A DNA stretch of 64,000 bases, from positions 3,114,315 to 3,178,314 of the forward strand of contig NC_087384.1 of the NCBI RefSeq assembly GCF_963675165.1, in the 5' to 3' direction. The number at the start of each line of letters is the position of its first letter. Position 1 is the first letter of the stretch. The stretch comes from Halichondria panicea (Eukaryota; Porifera; Demospongiae; Suberitida; Halichondriidae). Below, one piece after another: positions 30,517 to 40,640 of this stretch. The notes beneath the pieces are model-generated. The model searched no databases. It saw only the letters and a program-made list of their open reading frames with translations, and had not been told where the DNA came from. The position numbers and the translations under genes are program-made.

Positions 30517-32805
30517 CGCCCCTCTGGGTCATTTAAGGAGACGCCTCTAAATAGCGCGAAATTTTTGCTTTTTGAGCACTGGAGTTAGCAATCCGAATAA
30601 TTATTGTTATGAACACCGTATAGCCTGTTATTTTCGTATGGTATGGTGGAAATTTCGTATTTTTCGGATCAGAGTTGTACATTGGAACTTGACCAGGCAT
30701 TCTTTCAGACACGAACAGCCTTGTCTCGAGGCTATACTGTACCTCCAAAATAGCAACCTCTGGCTTTTAAATGTGTTGTCTTAACAAATAAATAATTATG
30801 ATTACTGTACTACTTTAAAAGTTCGGTTTAGCATTGTTGGCATATAGACTATACAAGAATGGCTCCTTGCTTGTAGATCTATTCGCGCACATATAATTTA
30901 TGACGTCTAGGTAATCCAGTCATGGCTGGTTAGTATTTCGCATGTGGCACACTTTGCAGTAATAATTATACTACGTTCAAATTGACTACCTAATACCACC
31001 ACAGTCTATTCACTGCCCCTCACATGTTATATCATCCATCCCCAGTTTTGCAATACATTTCAACCTGTATGTCCTCATCTAGGGAGCTGGTAAACAAATA
31101 ATTATATGGCCATGAGAATATATTTGAGTCCACCCATTCTCCACAACGTGCATTCACACATGTTAATTGCCAGCTGGATTTGAAAAATAATTAATAATTA
31201 TACGTATGATGCTACAGCTTGAAATTATAAGCGTAGTTTGTTCTAGCTAACACATTTTCTTAATGTTGAACCGATCGATACTATTTAGTCGTTATTACTG
31301 GGAAGGGCCACTAAGTCTTGAAGCTTCTAATGAACTGATACGACCACTGAGCTCGTCAAACATGCTACGAATACTACTCACGGTTAGTTCAAAATGATCG
31401 AGCATTATTGTCTTCTTCATGCTCGTGTAGCTCTACTGCTGCTCCTTCGAATGTACATCCTAGCCAGCTGTACTGGCACACTAGTCGTCTTCTTGGGCAT
31501 GCATCACTGAGGTGCTTTTCAAGAGCTGCGAGTTTCAGCTTTGTACCACATCCCACTGGTGCAAAACACTAATAGCTTACGGACATTTTTGTCTGCAGTC
31601 GTATTGCGCTCATATTGATTAGTATTCGATCATGTATGACAAGCTTCTCCTATGCACTCACCGCAGGAAAACTCCTTAGTAGAGCACGTACATTGGTAGA
31701 ACTTTTTCGGTGTTCTGTTGCAATAAATGCACCTATCCTAGGAGGGTTCTATTCTCAACGATATATGCTACGAATAGCTTTTCAGTTCTATTATTATTTC
31801 CATATCCTATTGCAGCATGCGATGGCCTGTTCCAAAGAACAAGTTCACCCAGTCACTACCTAACCTCGACATGCACATATGCATCTACATAATGTGGGTT
31901 ATACTTTATGATGTAAATTTTTAAGCGTTGTCCCTACAAGATAATTCGAATCAATCCCTTTTTGCATCAGCATGGGTATAGACTAAATATGTGACCTACA
32001 TGTAAGAGTAGGTACTTAGTAAACGTATAATATAATACGCACCGTATAATTATTGTTTATACGTAATACGTACATGTACGTACGTACTAGAATAATTATT
32101 ATCGGCTCACATATACGTTCGTATTTCACCTTTTATTCGAAGCCTGTACAATCGTGGAGGAATTAAGTTAATCGCATAAATGTTTTCGGAGCCTTAAATT
32201 GGCGTAATTTTATGCTCGCATAATATAGCACTATACGTTACCAAATTTATCTTATAATTACAGCACTACCCTATAATAGAAGCAAAACAATGCTATTTGT
32301 GCGAGTGACTACCATGTTCATCAATTTGTATTGCTCAATATTAATTGGCTTTTATTCGACACCTGTACAAATCGTGGAGTTTTAATCTTAATTAATCTAT
32401 ATTGGCATAATGTTTTTAGAGCCTTGAAATGCACTACGCTACAATCTCTATCTTCTAATTATAGCACCACTCTAATAGAAGCACCATAAATTATTAAGCC
32501 CCAAAAGCTTTTATTTTACTTGAATTGAGCGCCAAGTAAGTCTGAAATTTTGTTTCCAGCGTTTAATTAAAAAAATGCAGCCTGAAATCTAATGTTGCAT
32601 GGCCATAATTATGTCACACTGTCAGTTTCTTTTTAAGAGTTCATTGATGCGCCACAGGAGCCTGGAAACGCAAATAAGATCATCCAAATTAGGCAGGAGC
32701 GAACAATGCATGCATATACAGAAGCAACAAGAGCAAAGGGGGCCACAATGACAGCTAGTGGAATCCCTATCAAGTGTGTTTAAAGTTACTTTCTAAAAAC
32801 TTTGC
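30517..32805. other. Intergenic, AT-rich, no gene seen
   Basis: Long AT-rich stretch with AATAATTATA runs, short TACGTACG repeats near 32055-32090 and two diverged copies of a segment containing TTTTATTCGA...CTGTACAA.TCGTGGAG near 32130-32160 and 32345-32380. Open frames near 30.6 and 31.6-31.9 kb have no recognisable domains. Confidence 0.5.
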
Positions 32806-33358
32806 TCATGCAATTCGAAAAGGTTTGGAATGATCAATATTCACCTCAAAATGTATTCCAGCCACCATCACTGCAGGAAGGTTTCTTTGATAATGTGATT
32901 CCTGTGCAACGCCAAGCCCCCCAACTGCTTGTTGTGTCTCTTGTACTGGCCGCATAAACCGAGCTCTTGAATGCTCCACACCAGCTGTAAGAGGTAGTGG
33001 CATCAGGTGAGGCTCTACTTCTGGCTGTACAGTAGCATTCCAAGCTGCAAGGAGTCTCAGCTGAACAGCAGTCACGTGTACTAAACCAACCACCAGCAGA
33101 CAGCACTGGAGAGTTGTGGTGAGTAGAAGTAGTAGAGTTAGAGTTGATTTTAGTAGTGGATGCATTATGCTCCTGTAAGCTTGAAAAACTGCTCTTATCG
33201 AACTGTGCTTGTTTGCATGTATATACTGGTAGTTGAGGTGGCGTATAAATTGTGAACTCAGGACTAGGACTCATTTTTGGGCAAATACTCCATATAATTA
33301 TACCAGTTTTGACATAATTATGCCCCAGGGATTGGCCCTCCGTTGTAAAAGTTGCCAT
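32806..33358 (-). other. Possible unrecognised gene, overlapping open frames
   Basis: Two overlapping minus-strand frames (33358-32846, 170 codons; 33165-32806, 119 codons) have non-random composition. The longer starts MATFTTEGQSLGHNYVK and is Ser/Thr/Pro-rich; the shorter starts with a hydrophobic Leu-rich stretch that could be a signal anchor. An intron removing about 75 bp would join the start of one to the end of the other (PLPLTAGVEHSRARFMRPVQ). Farther along the same strand near 32650-32760 a hydrophobic segment, PLAVIVAPFALVASVYACIV, could be a membrane helix, but no consistent splice phase links it. No family was recognised; it may be a short or decayed gene, or chance. Confidence 0.25.
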
Positions 33359-34382
33359 TGTATCATAAACTCACTGGATGATGACAAAACACTATGCTGC
33401 CATTAAATTTTAGTGAGACTCATTATACGTCATGCAGTTCCAACTGATTGTGGAAGGTTCTTGATACATGCATTAACATTTGTTGTAGTGCTGTAGTTTG
33501 GAGCGCTTATTCGCTTATTCGTCCGAGGAATTGCTTAGCTTCTTTGGCCACCAATTATAAGTTGACTCCAGAATAGGAAGAGCATGTAACTTTCACATGA
33601 AATAAATGTACCTTTAACTGCTAGCTGTCTATAAAAGCCTCAGGTTTTGATATTTGGTATAGGTTAACAACCTAACTGAGGTATTTCCGTAGTTTTAGTA
33701 CCGGTATGACACACGATCCTTGCCAGAACGCAATAGTTGGATCGTAAAGGGTAAAATTTTCTGCTGATTTGTCTCATTCGCAAAGGTTTATTTTCACCAG
33801 CAACAAAATATTGTAGTAATTAATACAGTATATGCACACGGACACACTGAAACGCTAAAAAGGATCGCGATCTGCGTGGTATATGGTACTCGTGATCAAA
33901 ATTGGATGGCTTCAGTCAGCTCTGTATGAAAATAACTATAATTATGCCGTGGAACTCACTTAGCGAGTACCTCTGAAAAGCAATTACCCTAAACAGTTCA
34001 GTTCTGGATTGCAACCTTTCTGTTTTGTATGATGAGCATGTCTCAACATAATAACTTCCCTGAACAGAGTGAGACAGTGATAATAGTAGCACAGTTCCAC
34101 GATTTACATGTAGCAGGAATTGACAAGTTGGCTAACTGCATCACAAATAACTCGTGCTATAATAGCACGAGTCGTTTGCAATGTAGTTATAGCCATTAAT
34201 TTTTATTAGCCCCAAGTCTATACTGTACATGTAGTCTATACGATTACCAAAAATAATAATGCCCATGTATATGATTAATTGTAGGTATAGGAGAGAATAA
34301 ATGGCTTGAATTTATTGTACGACAGCTTTTTACTTAGACAGTAAGATCGATCTATTTTAGTAAGTGTTCATATTAATATATA
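33359..34382. other. Intergenic downstream of PARP copy 1, no gene seen
   Basis: No coding signal. A short perfect hairpin ACTCGTGCTATAATAGCACGAGT lies at about 34150-34172, between convergent or tandem transcription units. Confidence 0.45.
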
Positions 34383-36215
34383 CTACACTAGTGTATAGGT
34401 GATTAGGTGTGTTGGGTAAGCCATGTCTAGCTTGTATACAACGAATATGTCACTACCACCGCTATGATGAGCACTGACAGAATCGTAGCGTTTGTGTGAG
34501 CCTGGTTTAAGTGGTGGCATCGTAAGTGATTTGTCCTCTTTGTCCATCAAGCAGGTTTCACCAGTTAGAACAGAAGCGAGAAAAATTTGTTTGTGACCAT
34601 TCTGGTCTTTGTAACTGAAATGATTTGAAAAACTAGCTTTTACAGCAAAATACGCTCCCTTTCCCCACAGTCCACCATCAGAGAACCGAAAGTCAAACCC
34701 TTCATCCGATTCATAGATCTTCACTGGTGGTGTTTTAAGACTACCATGGAACAACTTTTTTTCATTTAAAGGTTTGCCCTTCTCTTGCATTTTTTGCATT
34801 CTATGAGCATATTCGTCGTAGATATTCTTATTTTCAATCCTGTCGATGGAGATAAGAGTTGCCTGTGGCATTGTGGCATGAAATAAACAATCAATGTCAT
34901 TCCATTCTTCACTTGATCGATATACTTCTGATTTAAAAACGTTAGGGGTCAAAGCCCATGTAGGGGGATATTGAATGCATTTGGCATTGGTTTGCACACT
35001 GACAGGGATTTGAGTGCTGGTTATTGGCCTAGTCGCCGTAGTGGCTTGGCTGTCCTTAGGTGGCATCAGCCGTGTCAGCAGTGACACTCTTTTACATGAT
35101 TTTTTATGAAAGTTTATGCTAGCTCTCTTGGCAGCTTCTGGATCACTGAAGTTGATGTATGCGTGAGGTGGGTCACCATTAGTAACAACATGCAGAGATG
35201 TAATTTCACCATATGGACAAAACAAAAGGCATAACTTTTCCTTGTTTAGCTGCCCATTCAACATGCTAACCTTAACGGTTTTAGGTTCTGGGGAGGTTTG
35301 CACACTGACAGGGATTTGAGTGCTGGTTATTGGCCTAGTCATCCTAGTGGCTTGGCTGTCCTTAGGTGGCATCAGTCGTGTTAGGAGTGACATTCCGTTA
35401 CTACACGATTGCTTATGAACTTTTATGCTAGCTCTCTTGGCAGCGTCTGGGTCATTGAAATCGACGTATGCGTGAGGTGGGTCACCACCAGTAACAATAT
35501 GCAGAGATGTAATTTCACCATATGGACAAAACAAAAGGCGTAACTCTTCCTTGTTTAGCTGTCCATTGATCATACTAACTTTAACGGTTTTAGGGTCTGG
35601 AGAGGTTTGCACAGGGATTTGAGTGGTTATTGGCCTATTTATCCTAGTGGCTTGGCTGTCTTTAGGTGGCATCAGCCGTGTCAGGAGTGACACTCCATTA
35701 TGAACTTGACACGATTCTTTGTGAAAGTTTATACTAGCTCTCTTGGCAGCGTCTGGATCATTGAAGTTGATGTATGCGTGAGGTGGGTCACCATCAGTAG
35801 CAACATACAGATATATAATATCACCGTATTGACAAAACAAAAGGCGTAACTCTTCCTTGTTTAGTTGTCCATTGATCATGCTAACTTTAACTGTGTTAGG
35901 TTCTGGGGTGATGAGAGAGGTTTGCACAGGGATTTGAGTGCTGTCTATTGGCCCTGAGTGCCTATACACCTGAATACGAAATCCTTCAACTTTCTGATTT
36001 CTATCCCTGTATGCAGCAGAAGCTGCTTCACTTGTTTTGAAGGTGACATAGGTACCATGACTGAGAGTTGTTTGATGAGGATTGAAATACGGTTGTGAAA
36101 TGCGAAATACATCACCAAATCGAGAAAAGTGTTGTCGCAAGTCGTCTGACTTTATATTTTCGAACATCAAAACCTTGATAGATCTACAGTTAGAATAGTG
36201 AGGCGGAGTCGCCAT
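34383..36215 (-). CDS. RRM-PARP mono-ADP-ribosyltransferase, four RRM units
   Basis: Single uninterrupted frame of 610 residues starting MATPPHYSNC. RRM-like domains lie at about 13-88, 106-180, 209-283 and 312-384; the last three are near-copies of one unit that begins VKVSMINGQLNKEELRLLF and ends LTRLMPPKDSQAT, with IPVQTS linkers. A PARP catalytic domain spans about 420-610: His490 in KKLFHGS, Tyr522 in GKGAYFAVKASFS, and isoleucine 590 (SDIFVVY) where PARP1 has the catalytic Glu. The H-Y-I triad predicts mono-ADP-ribosylation, as in vertebrate PARP10/14. Substrate is unknown; RRMs suggest RNA or nucleoprotein targets. The N-terminus and catalytic region are nearly the same as the paralogue at 40.6-41.8 kb. 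Absence of introns in coding sequence could reflect retroposition or the family norm; the WWE-PARP below has one intron. Confidence 0.9.
   Translation of the reverse strand: MATPPHYSNCRSIKVLMFENIKSDDLRQHFSRFGDVFRISQPYFNPHQTTLSHGTYVTFKTSEAASAAYRDRNQKVEGFRIQVYRHSGPIDSTQIPVQTSLITPEPNTVKVSMINGQLNKEELRLLFCQYGDIIYLYVATDGDPPHAYINFNDPDAAKRASINFHKESCQVHNGVSLLTRLMPPKDSQATRINRPITTQIPVQTSPDPKTVKVSMINGQLNKEELRLLFCPYGEITSLHIVTGGDPPHAYVDFNDPDAAKRASIKVHKQSCSNGMSLLTRLMPPKDSQATRMTRPITSTQIPVSVQTSPEPKTVKVSMLNGQLNKEKLCLLFCPYGEITSLHVVTNGDPPHAYINFSDPEAAKRASINFHKKSCKRVSLLTRLMPPKDSQATTATRPITSTQIPVSVQTNAKCIQYPPTWALTPNVFKSEVYRSSEEWNDIDCLFHATMPQATLISIDRIENKNIYDEYAHRMQKMQEKGKPLNEKKLFHGSLKTPPVKIYESDEGFDFRFSDGGLWGKGAYFAVKASFSNHFSYKDQNGHKQIFLASVLTGETCLMDKEDKSLTMPPLKPGSHKRYDSVSAHHSGGSDIFVVYKLDMAYPTHLITYTLV
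34985..35940 (-). repeat. Three tandem RRM-coding units (~310 bp each)
   Basis: Within the PARP frame, three consecutive blocks carry TTAACGGTTTTAGG / TTAACTGTGTTAGG, then CTTCCTTGTTTAGCTG, then GGTGGGTCACCA, then GGCATCAGCCGTG in the same order and spacing. The 401-aa paralogue has just one such block, so the unit has been amplified (or lost) in frame. Confidence 0.85.
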
Positions 36216-36585
36216 AATCTTAAAATCAGGAACACTCTGAACTAGATGTGCTGAACTTCTTAGGCATGATTCAGCAAAAAATACGAATTGTATTCACGTC
36301 CCATCGTCCCATGACCATAATACATAGGAGGGCGGAACCAACTGACTGTATAGTTAATTCATAATGGTATTATAATTAAGGTCACGCAGTAGGCTGTGAA
36401 ATAAAGCAACTCCAGAATGTCTATTTTAAGTATAAAGGTCATCTTTAAATCGGACAAGATTATAGGATTATAGACTCGCTAGACAGCCATTATAATAACA
36501 GGGCATGCATAATTATTGGTTACCGGAAAAGACAAACTGTTCAAGACAGAGAAATATTAGACTAAGACAATCACCACTTTTAATA
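36216..36585. other. Intergenic 5' of PARP copy 1
   Basis: Presumed 5' UTR and promoter. The first ~85 bp share patches with the region upstream of the paralogue (CATAATC, TATGATTCAGCAAA-like blocks), showing that the duplication extended past the start codon. No other gene seen. Confidence 0.4.
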
Positions 36586-37091
36586 ATGAAAGCACCGCGG
36601 GTGCTGATGCCTCGGTGGAGATGCCAAAACTACATAACAAAAAGCTGCTTTTATACACATGACATGATGAACAATTAATTTTGCTGCATGCAAACTCAAG
36701 GAGTTAAAAACGATCGATGCCAAAAGTTCAAGTCTAAAATTAATGGCATTAGCAGAGCCTTGCAGCACTCTTCTCACTCTTGCAGCTACCAATAGCTAGC
36801 GTTCTAGTGCAGGGCTAACTACTAAGTAGAGTAGCAACACTCGGTAAACAAGTTTGGCTACGTGCTCTTCTGAAAAGGCTGCAATGGCGTTCCAAGTAAG
36901 CAAAACTAGGCATAACTCGAGAACGAAGCATTATTTTGCAAATCCACGAATTAAAATCCAAGTAAACATGACTAGAAGCCTATAGAAACTCTTACTTGCA
37001 CTTGATTCATCCTTGCGCAGCTGTAGCAGTCTACACACACACACAAACACACTACCGTATACCTCGCTTGCGCATGCGCACCGAGGCATAA
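36586..37091. repeat. Dispersed element with CACCGAGGCAT ends, copy 1
   Basis: Begins AAGCACCGCGGGTGCTGATG then CCTCGGTGGAGATGCC, and ends GCGCATGCGCACCGAGGCATA, so the two ends are inverted around CACCGAGGCAT. About 505 bp, no open frame. It matches the copies at 38.3, 53.8 and 54.5 kb block by block (for example CTGCAATGGCGTTCCAAGTA, ACTCGAGAACGAAGCATTAT). Confidence 0.75.
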
Positions 37092-37485
37092 TAACATAAT
37101 TTCCTAAGTAAGTCATTTTTAAAAGCTTCTAGGAGCAGACATGCACAGAGTCAATGCTTGGTTGTATAGTTGGTTCTATAGTTGAGCTGTGCTTTCATAC
37201 TACATCAACCATTATTAATTTTATCATACTAATTAAGCTACCAATACGTACCTATATGATTAGTCTCGCGAGCAGACATTGGGGGAGAGTCCCTCTAGGA
37301 AAAGTCATGCTCATGAGACTAACTTATGATGTATAAATATCTGACGACGCATATTTAACCATTATTTTGTGAGTGGATAGAGGTTAATTAATGTGAGTGA
37401 ATTGACCCTGCCTGTAATCTGTTTTTATCCATACCATGCAACGTACAATATAATTATTATTTTCTTTTTCTTAATATTATTATAG

Positions 37486-37800
37486 TGGCGCTTATGTTCT
37501 ACAGCTATAGTATAGAATTTGCAGATAAAATGGGCGTGGTCTAGCTCAGTTTCACTAGCTAGCTTACACTGTTGAGAGCTGACTGACTCGTGAACAACGT
37601 TCGTTGACTGTAGCTATGTTATTTTTTCTGACGCTTAAAAAAAGGCTTGTTTGAGACATCAAAACAATCATCCTGCATCTTTGACCTACAGCTACAGTCA
37701 ATAAATGTTATTTATGAGTCACTCATGCTTTCAACGGTGCAGCTAGACCACGCCCATTTTCTCTACAAATTCTATACTATATAGCTGTAGAACATAAGCA
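37486..37800. repeat. ~310-bp TIR element
   Basis: Left arm GTGGCGCTTATGTTCTACAG and right arm CTGTAGAACATAAGCACCAC are inverted, continuing through AATGGGCGTGGTCTAGCT on the left and AGCTAGACCACGCCCATT on the right (arms of about 65 bp). No coding potential inside. Confidence 0.7.
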
Positions 37801-38274
37801 CCACCACAATTTAGGCACCAGCTAGTCTGAACGCATTTTTTTGTGTTCTAAAGATGCGCCACTCAGAAGTGAAATCAATTTTTTCTGGCACTGTAATTAC
37901 ATCAATTATGGTACTGTATACCTCGCTTGCACATTTGCACCGATGCAGACCGATGTAAGTAAATAATCAAGGACAGTTAAAGGATTAAAAGATTAAAAAA
38001 ATGGGCAAAGGAATACACAAAACCAGGGTCTACAAAATTAATGGTTTATGATGTTATGTGTAACTTGTGTTGGCCCTTACTCTGCTTGTAAATTTTACCA
38101 TGCTTGCCCATGAACAGTCATGGATTTAGGATAATAATAGATGCTTAAGTAGTTACGCCTCGGGACATAGCCGCAGGAGGTAATGTATGGTAAAACAGAC
38201 CGGGTGTGTATTCCAGCTGTAACTGTTCAACGGATACAATAATTATAGCTTTTATACACAAATTATATCCTGAT

Positions 38275-38705
38275 GAACATTTTTGTTTTGCTGCATGCAA
38301 ACTCAAAGAGTGGGTAAATTAATGATCGACCATGATTGTGTTAAAACGATAGATGCCCAAAGTACAAGTCTAAATTAATGGCGCAGCAGAGCCTTGCAGC
38401 TACCAATAGCTAGCGTTCTAGTGCAGAGCGAACTACTAAGTAGTAGCAACACTCAGTGAACAAGTGTTACTACACACTCTTCTGAAAAGGCTGCAATGTA
38501 AGCAAAACTAGGCATAACTCGAGAACGAAGCATTATTTTACAAATCCACGAATCAATATCCAAGAAAACATTACTAGAAGCCTATAAAAACTCTTACTTG
38601 CACTTGATTCATCCTTGCGCAGCTGTAGCAGTCTACACACACACGCAGACACACAAACACACTACCGTATACCTCACTTGCGCATGCGCACTGAAGCTTA
38701 AGACA
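38275..38705. repeat. Dispersed element with CACCGAGGCAT-type end, copy 2
   Basis: Same block order as 36586-37091 (GCATGCAAACTCAA, AGCTACCAATAGCTAGCG, ACTCGAGAACGAAGCATTAT, AGCTGTAGCAGTCTACACAC, TTGCGCATGCGCA), missing one end. Diverged relative to copy 1. Confidence 0.7.
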
Positions 38706-38823
38706 TGACTCTGTAACATAAACACACAGTATAGGGACTGTATGACATCAAGGGCATATAAATAGAAGTGGGCATGCAACTCACTATCTATCCTAGGTAC
38801 TCGGTAAAATTCATATCAGAGAC

Positions 38824-39167
38824 TAGATGGGTGTGGCCCGCCTCCAAAAAGGGAGACGGGTTGCAGCCCTATCTAGCATTCGTTCTTACTGCAGAAAAAC
38901 ATGCAGCACCAATCAGATTGCAGACTGCCTACATTACATAAGCAGTTTGCATTCAGGAATGCATATGCACCAATCAGATTGTATAACCCTTACGTAATGC
39001 ATTTTTGTTAGCTTCCCAGCCCCTCCCCTCTCTGCAGCAAGCTGAGCTTTGTGGTTAGAGGCGCGGCTAATATTAATGATTTCATAGTTAGTACGCGATG
39101 CAGCAGAACGAATGCTAGATAGGGCTGCAACCCGTCTCCCTTTTTGGAGGCGGGCCACGCCCATCTA
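38824..39167. mobile_element. 344-bp non-autonomous element with 9-bp target duplication
   Basis: TIRs of about 70 bp: left TAGATGGGTGTGGCCCGCCT, right its near-exact reverse complement ending GGCCACGCCCATCTA. Exact direct repeats ATCAGAGAC at 38815-38823 and 39168-39176. Starts TAG and ends CTA like the 763-bp element and the foldbacks. No coding potential. Confidence 0.87.
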
Positions 39168-39799
39168 ATCAGAGACAGGATACAATAACTAGAATCCAGA
39201 CATGTACTGGCAAAAGTTAATGGTTCGCTCTGCACCTAAAAATAGTAACCACAAGAATTTTGCTGAGTCTGAGAATATCGTGTAGAGGGTATAAACTTTC
39301 GCGTTGACCATTAGAAAGGTTTTCGCGGAATAGCAGCCTGTGACCTTCAGGGCCACCGTACTTTATGCAGCATGCAACATGGTATCATGATAATTAATTA
39401 TGCACCTGTAATTATAACGTATGGAGGGAAATTTTCGCTATTTGGCTCCACAGCCCTCAGCAGAAATGTTCGTGGGTTCTGATATTCGCGGTTCAATGCC
39501 AGGAAACCACACCCACCAATAACTTTGCATATGGAAATACTCTGCGTGGGAGTTTATCCAGTTTTTAATTTTTGCGTTACTACTCTGCCCTCGAAAAACG
39601 CGAAATTTTGCACCCCACGAAAATGTCCCGCTATACGGTAACTGATATTTCATTTTGGGAAGATCACCTGACATATTGAGCCATGCCAACTTAGTAATAG
39701 CACCATCAGCAATAAAGTGAAGGCAATCAGGAGACGTACTGCATGGTAACTACATTTCATTTGTTAACAGGTATTATGCTAACTCTGTTGTGGGTCCAC

Positions 39800-40255
39800 C
39801 AACCTACACCCTCAACACCAATCACCACTCCCCCTCACTGATGTCCACCATAAAATCTACCTCTACTGCACTGCACGAATACACATGCACCCTTGCAGGC
39901 CAGGTCCTCTGTAACCACTCCCTAAACCCTCACTGATGTCCACCATAAAATCTACCTCTACTGCACTGCACAAATACACACCCTTGCAGGCCAGGTCCTC
40001 TGTAACCACTCCCTAAACCCTCACTGATGTCCACCATAAAATCTACCTCTACTGCACTGCACGAATACACACCCTTGCAGGCCAGGTCCTCTGTAGCCTC
40101 GAGACCACGCCGATTAAAATACGAATTTTAATCGGCCTGGTCTCGAGGCTAGGAGGTCCTCTGTAACCACTCCCTAAACCCTCACTGATGTCCACCATAA
40201 AATCTACCTCTACTGCACGAATACACACCCTTGCAGGCCAGGTCCTCTGTAACCT
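39800..40255. repeat. Minisatellite, 91-95 bp unit, about 4.5 copies
   Basis: Units carry CACTGATGTCCACCATAAAA, TCTACCTCTACTGCACTGC, ACACCCTTGCAGGCCAGG and TCCTCTGTAACCACTCCC in fixed order; CACTGATGTC recurs at 39836, 39931, 40022 and 40183. The last interval is lengthened by a foldback insertion at 40094-40151. Confidence 0.88.
40094..40151. mobile_element. 58-bp foldback MITE inside the minisatellite
   Basis: Near-perfect palindrome TAGCCTCGAGACCA...TGGTCTCGAGGCTA with the same termini as the 106-bp foldback at 28537. AGGTCCTCTG stands on both sides, while an uninterrupted unit has it once; two extra bases (GG) separate the right end from the direct repeat. Confidence 0.78.
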
Positions 40256-40640
40256 TATTATAGACAAGATCAACCAACTAACTCTGCAGCTTGACACCTT
40301 AGACGTAGGTCACGCTCATGTCATGCAGAAGCTATAATTAAGCTATGACTTTAAGGTATAATTATAAACATGCACATAGAAGACAAGAGTACTTTAATTA
40401 CCAAATGCTGTCTACATCAGCCATGTACCATGCATGCATGGCATGACGCCCAACAGGGTACGATTGCATTTAGGTCTTGTAACTCTTTTGTCTTGAACAT
40501 GAATAATTATAATCTATCTCTAAGTAATATATAGCTATAATGATAAAAAATGTTATGTTATCTGTTACTATAGTTCGATTTACTTTCGAAGATGTATGAC
40601 AGGTGTTTACTCAGACAGTATGATTACAAGTGTTCCTATA
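40256..40640. other. Intergenic 3' of PARP copy 2
   Basis: AT-rich, no gene. ACCATGCATGCATGGCATG palindromic run near 40428-40444. Confidence 0.4.

Noticed and set aside
31615-31892. Short plus-strand frames with several Cys residues, a possible zinc-finger relic
   Set aside because: Cys/His spacing fits no finger pattern and no splice context is present.
39836-40255. Evenly spaced repeats suggestive of a CRISPR array
   Set aside because: The whole 91-95 bp unit is repeated, with no variable spacers; it is a minisatellite in a eukaryotic genome.
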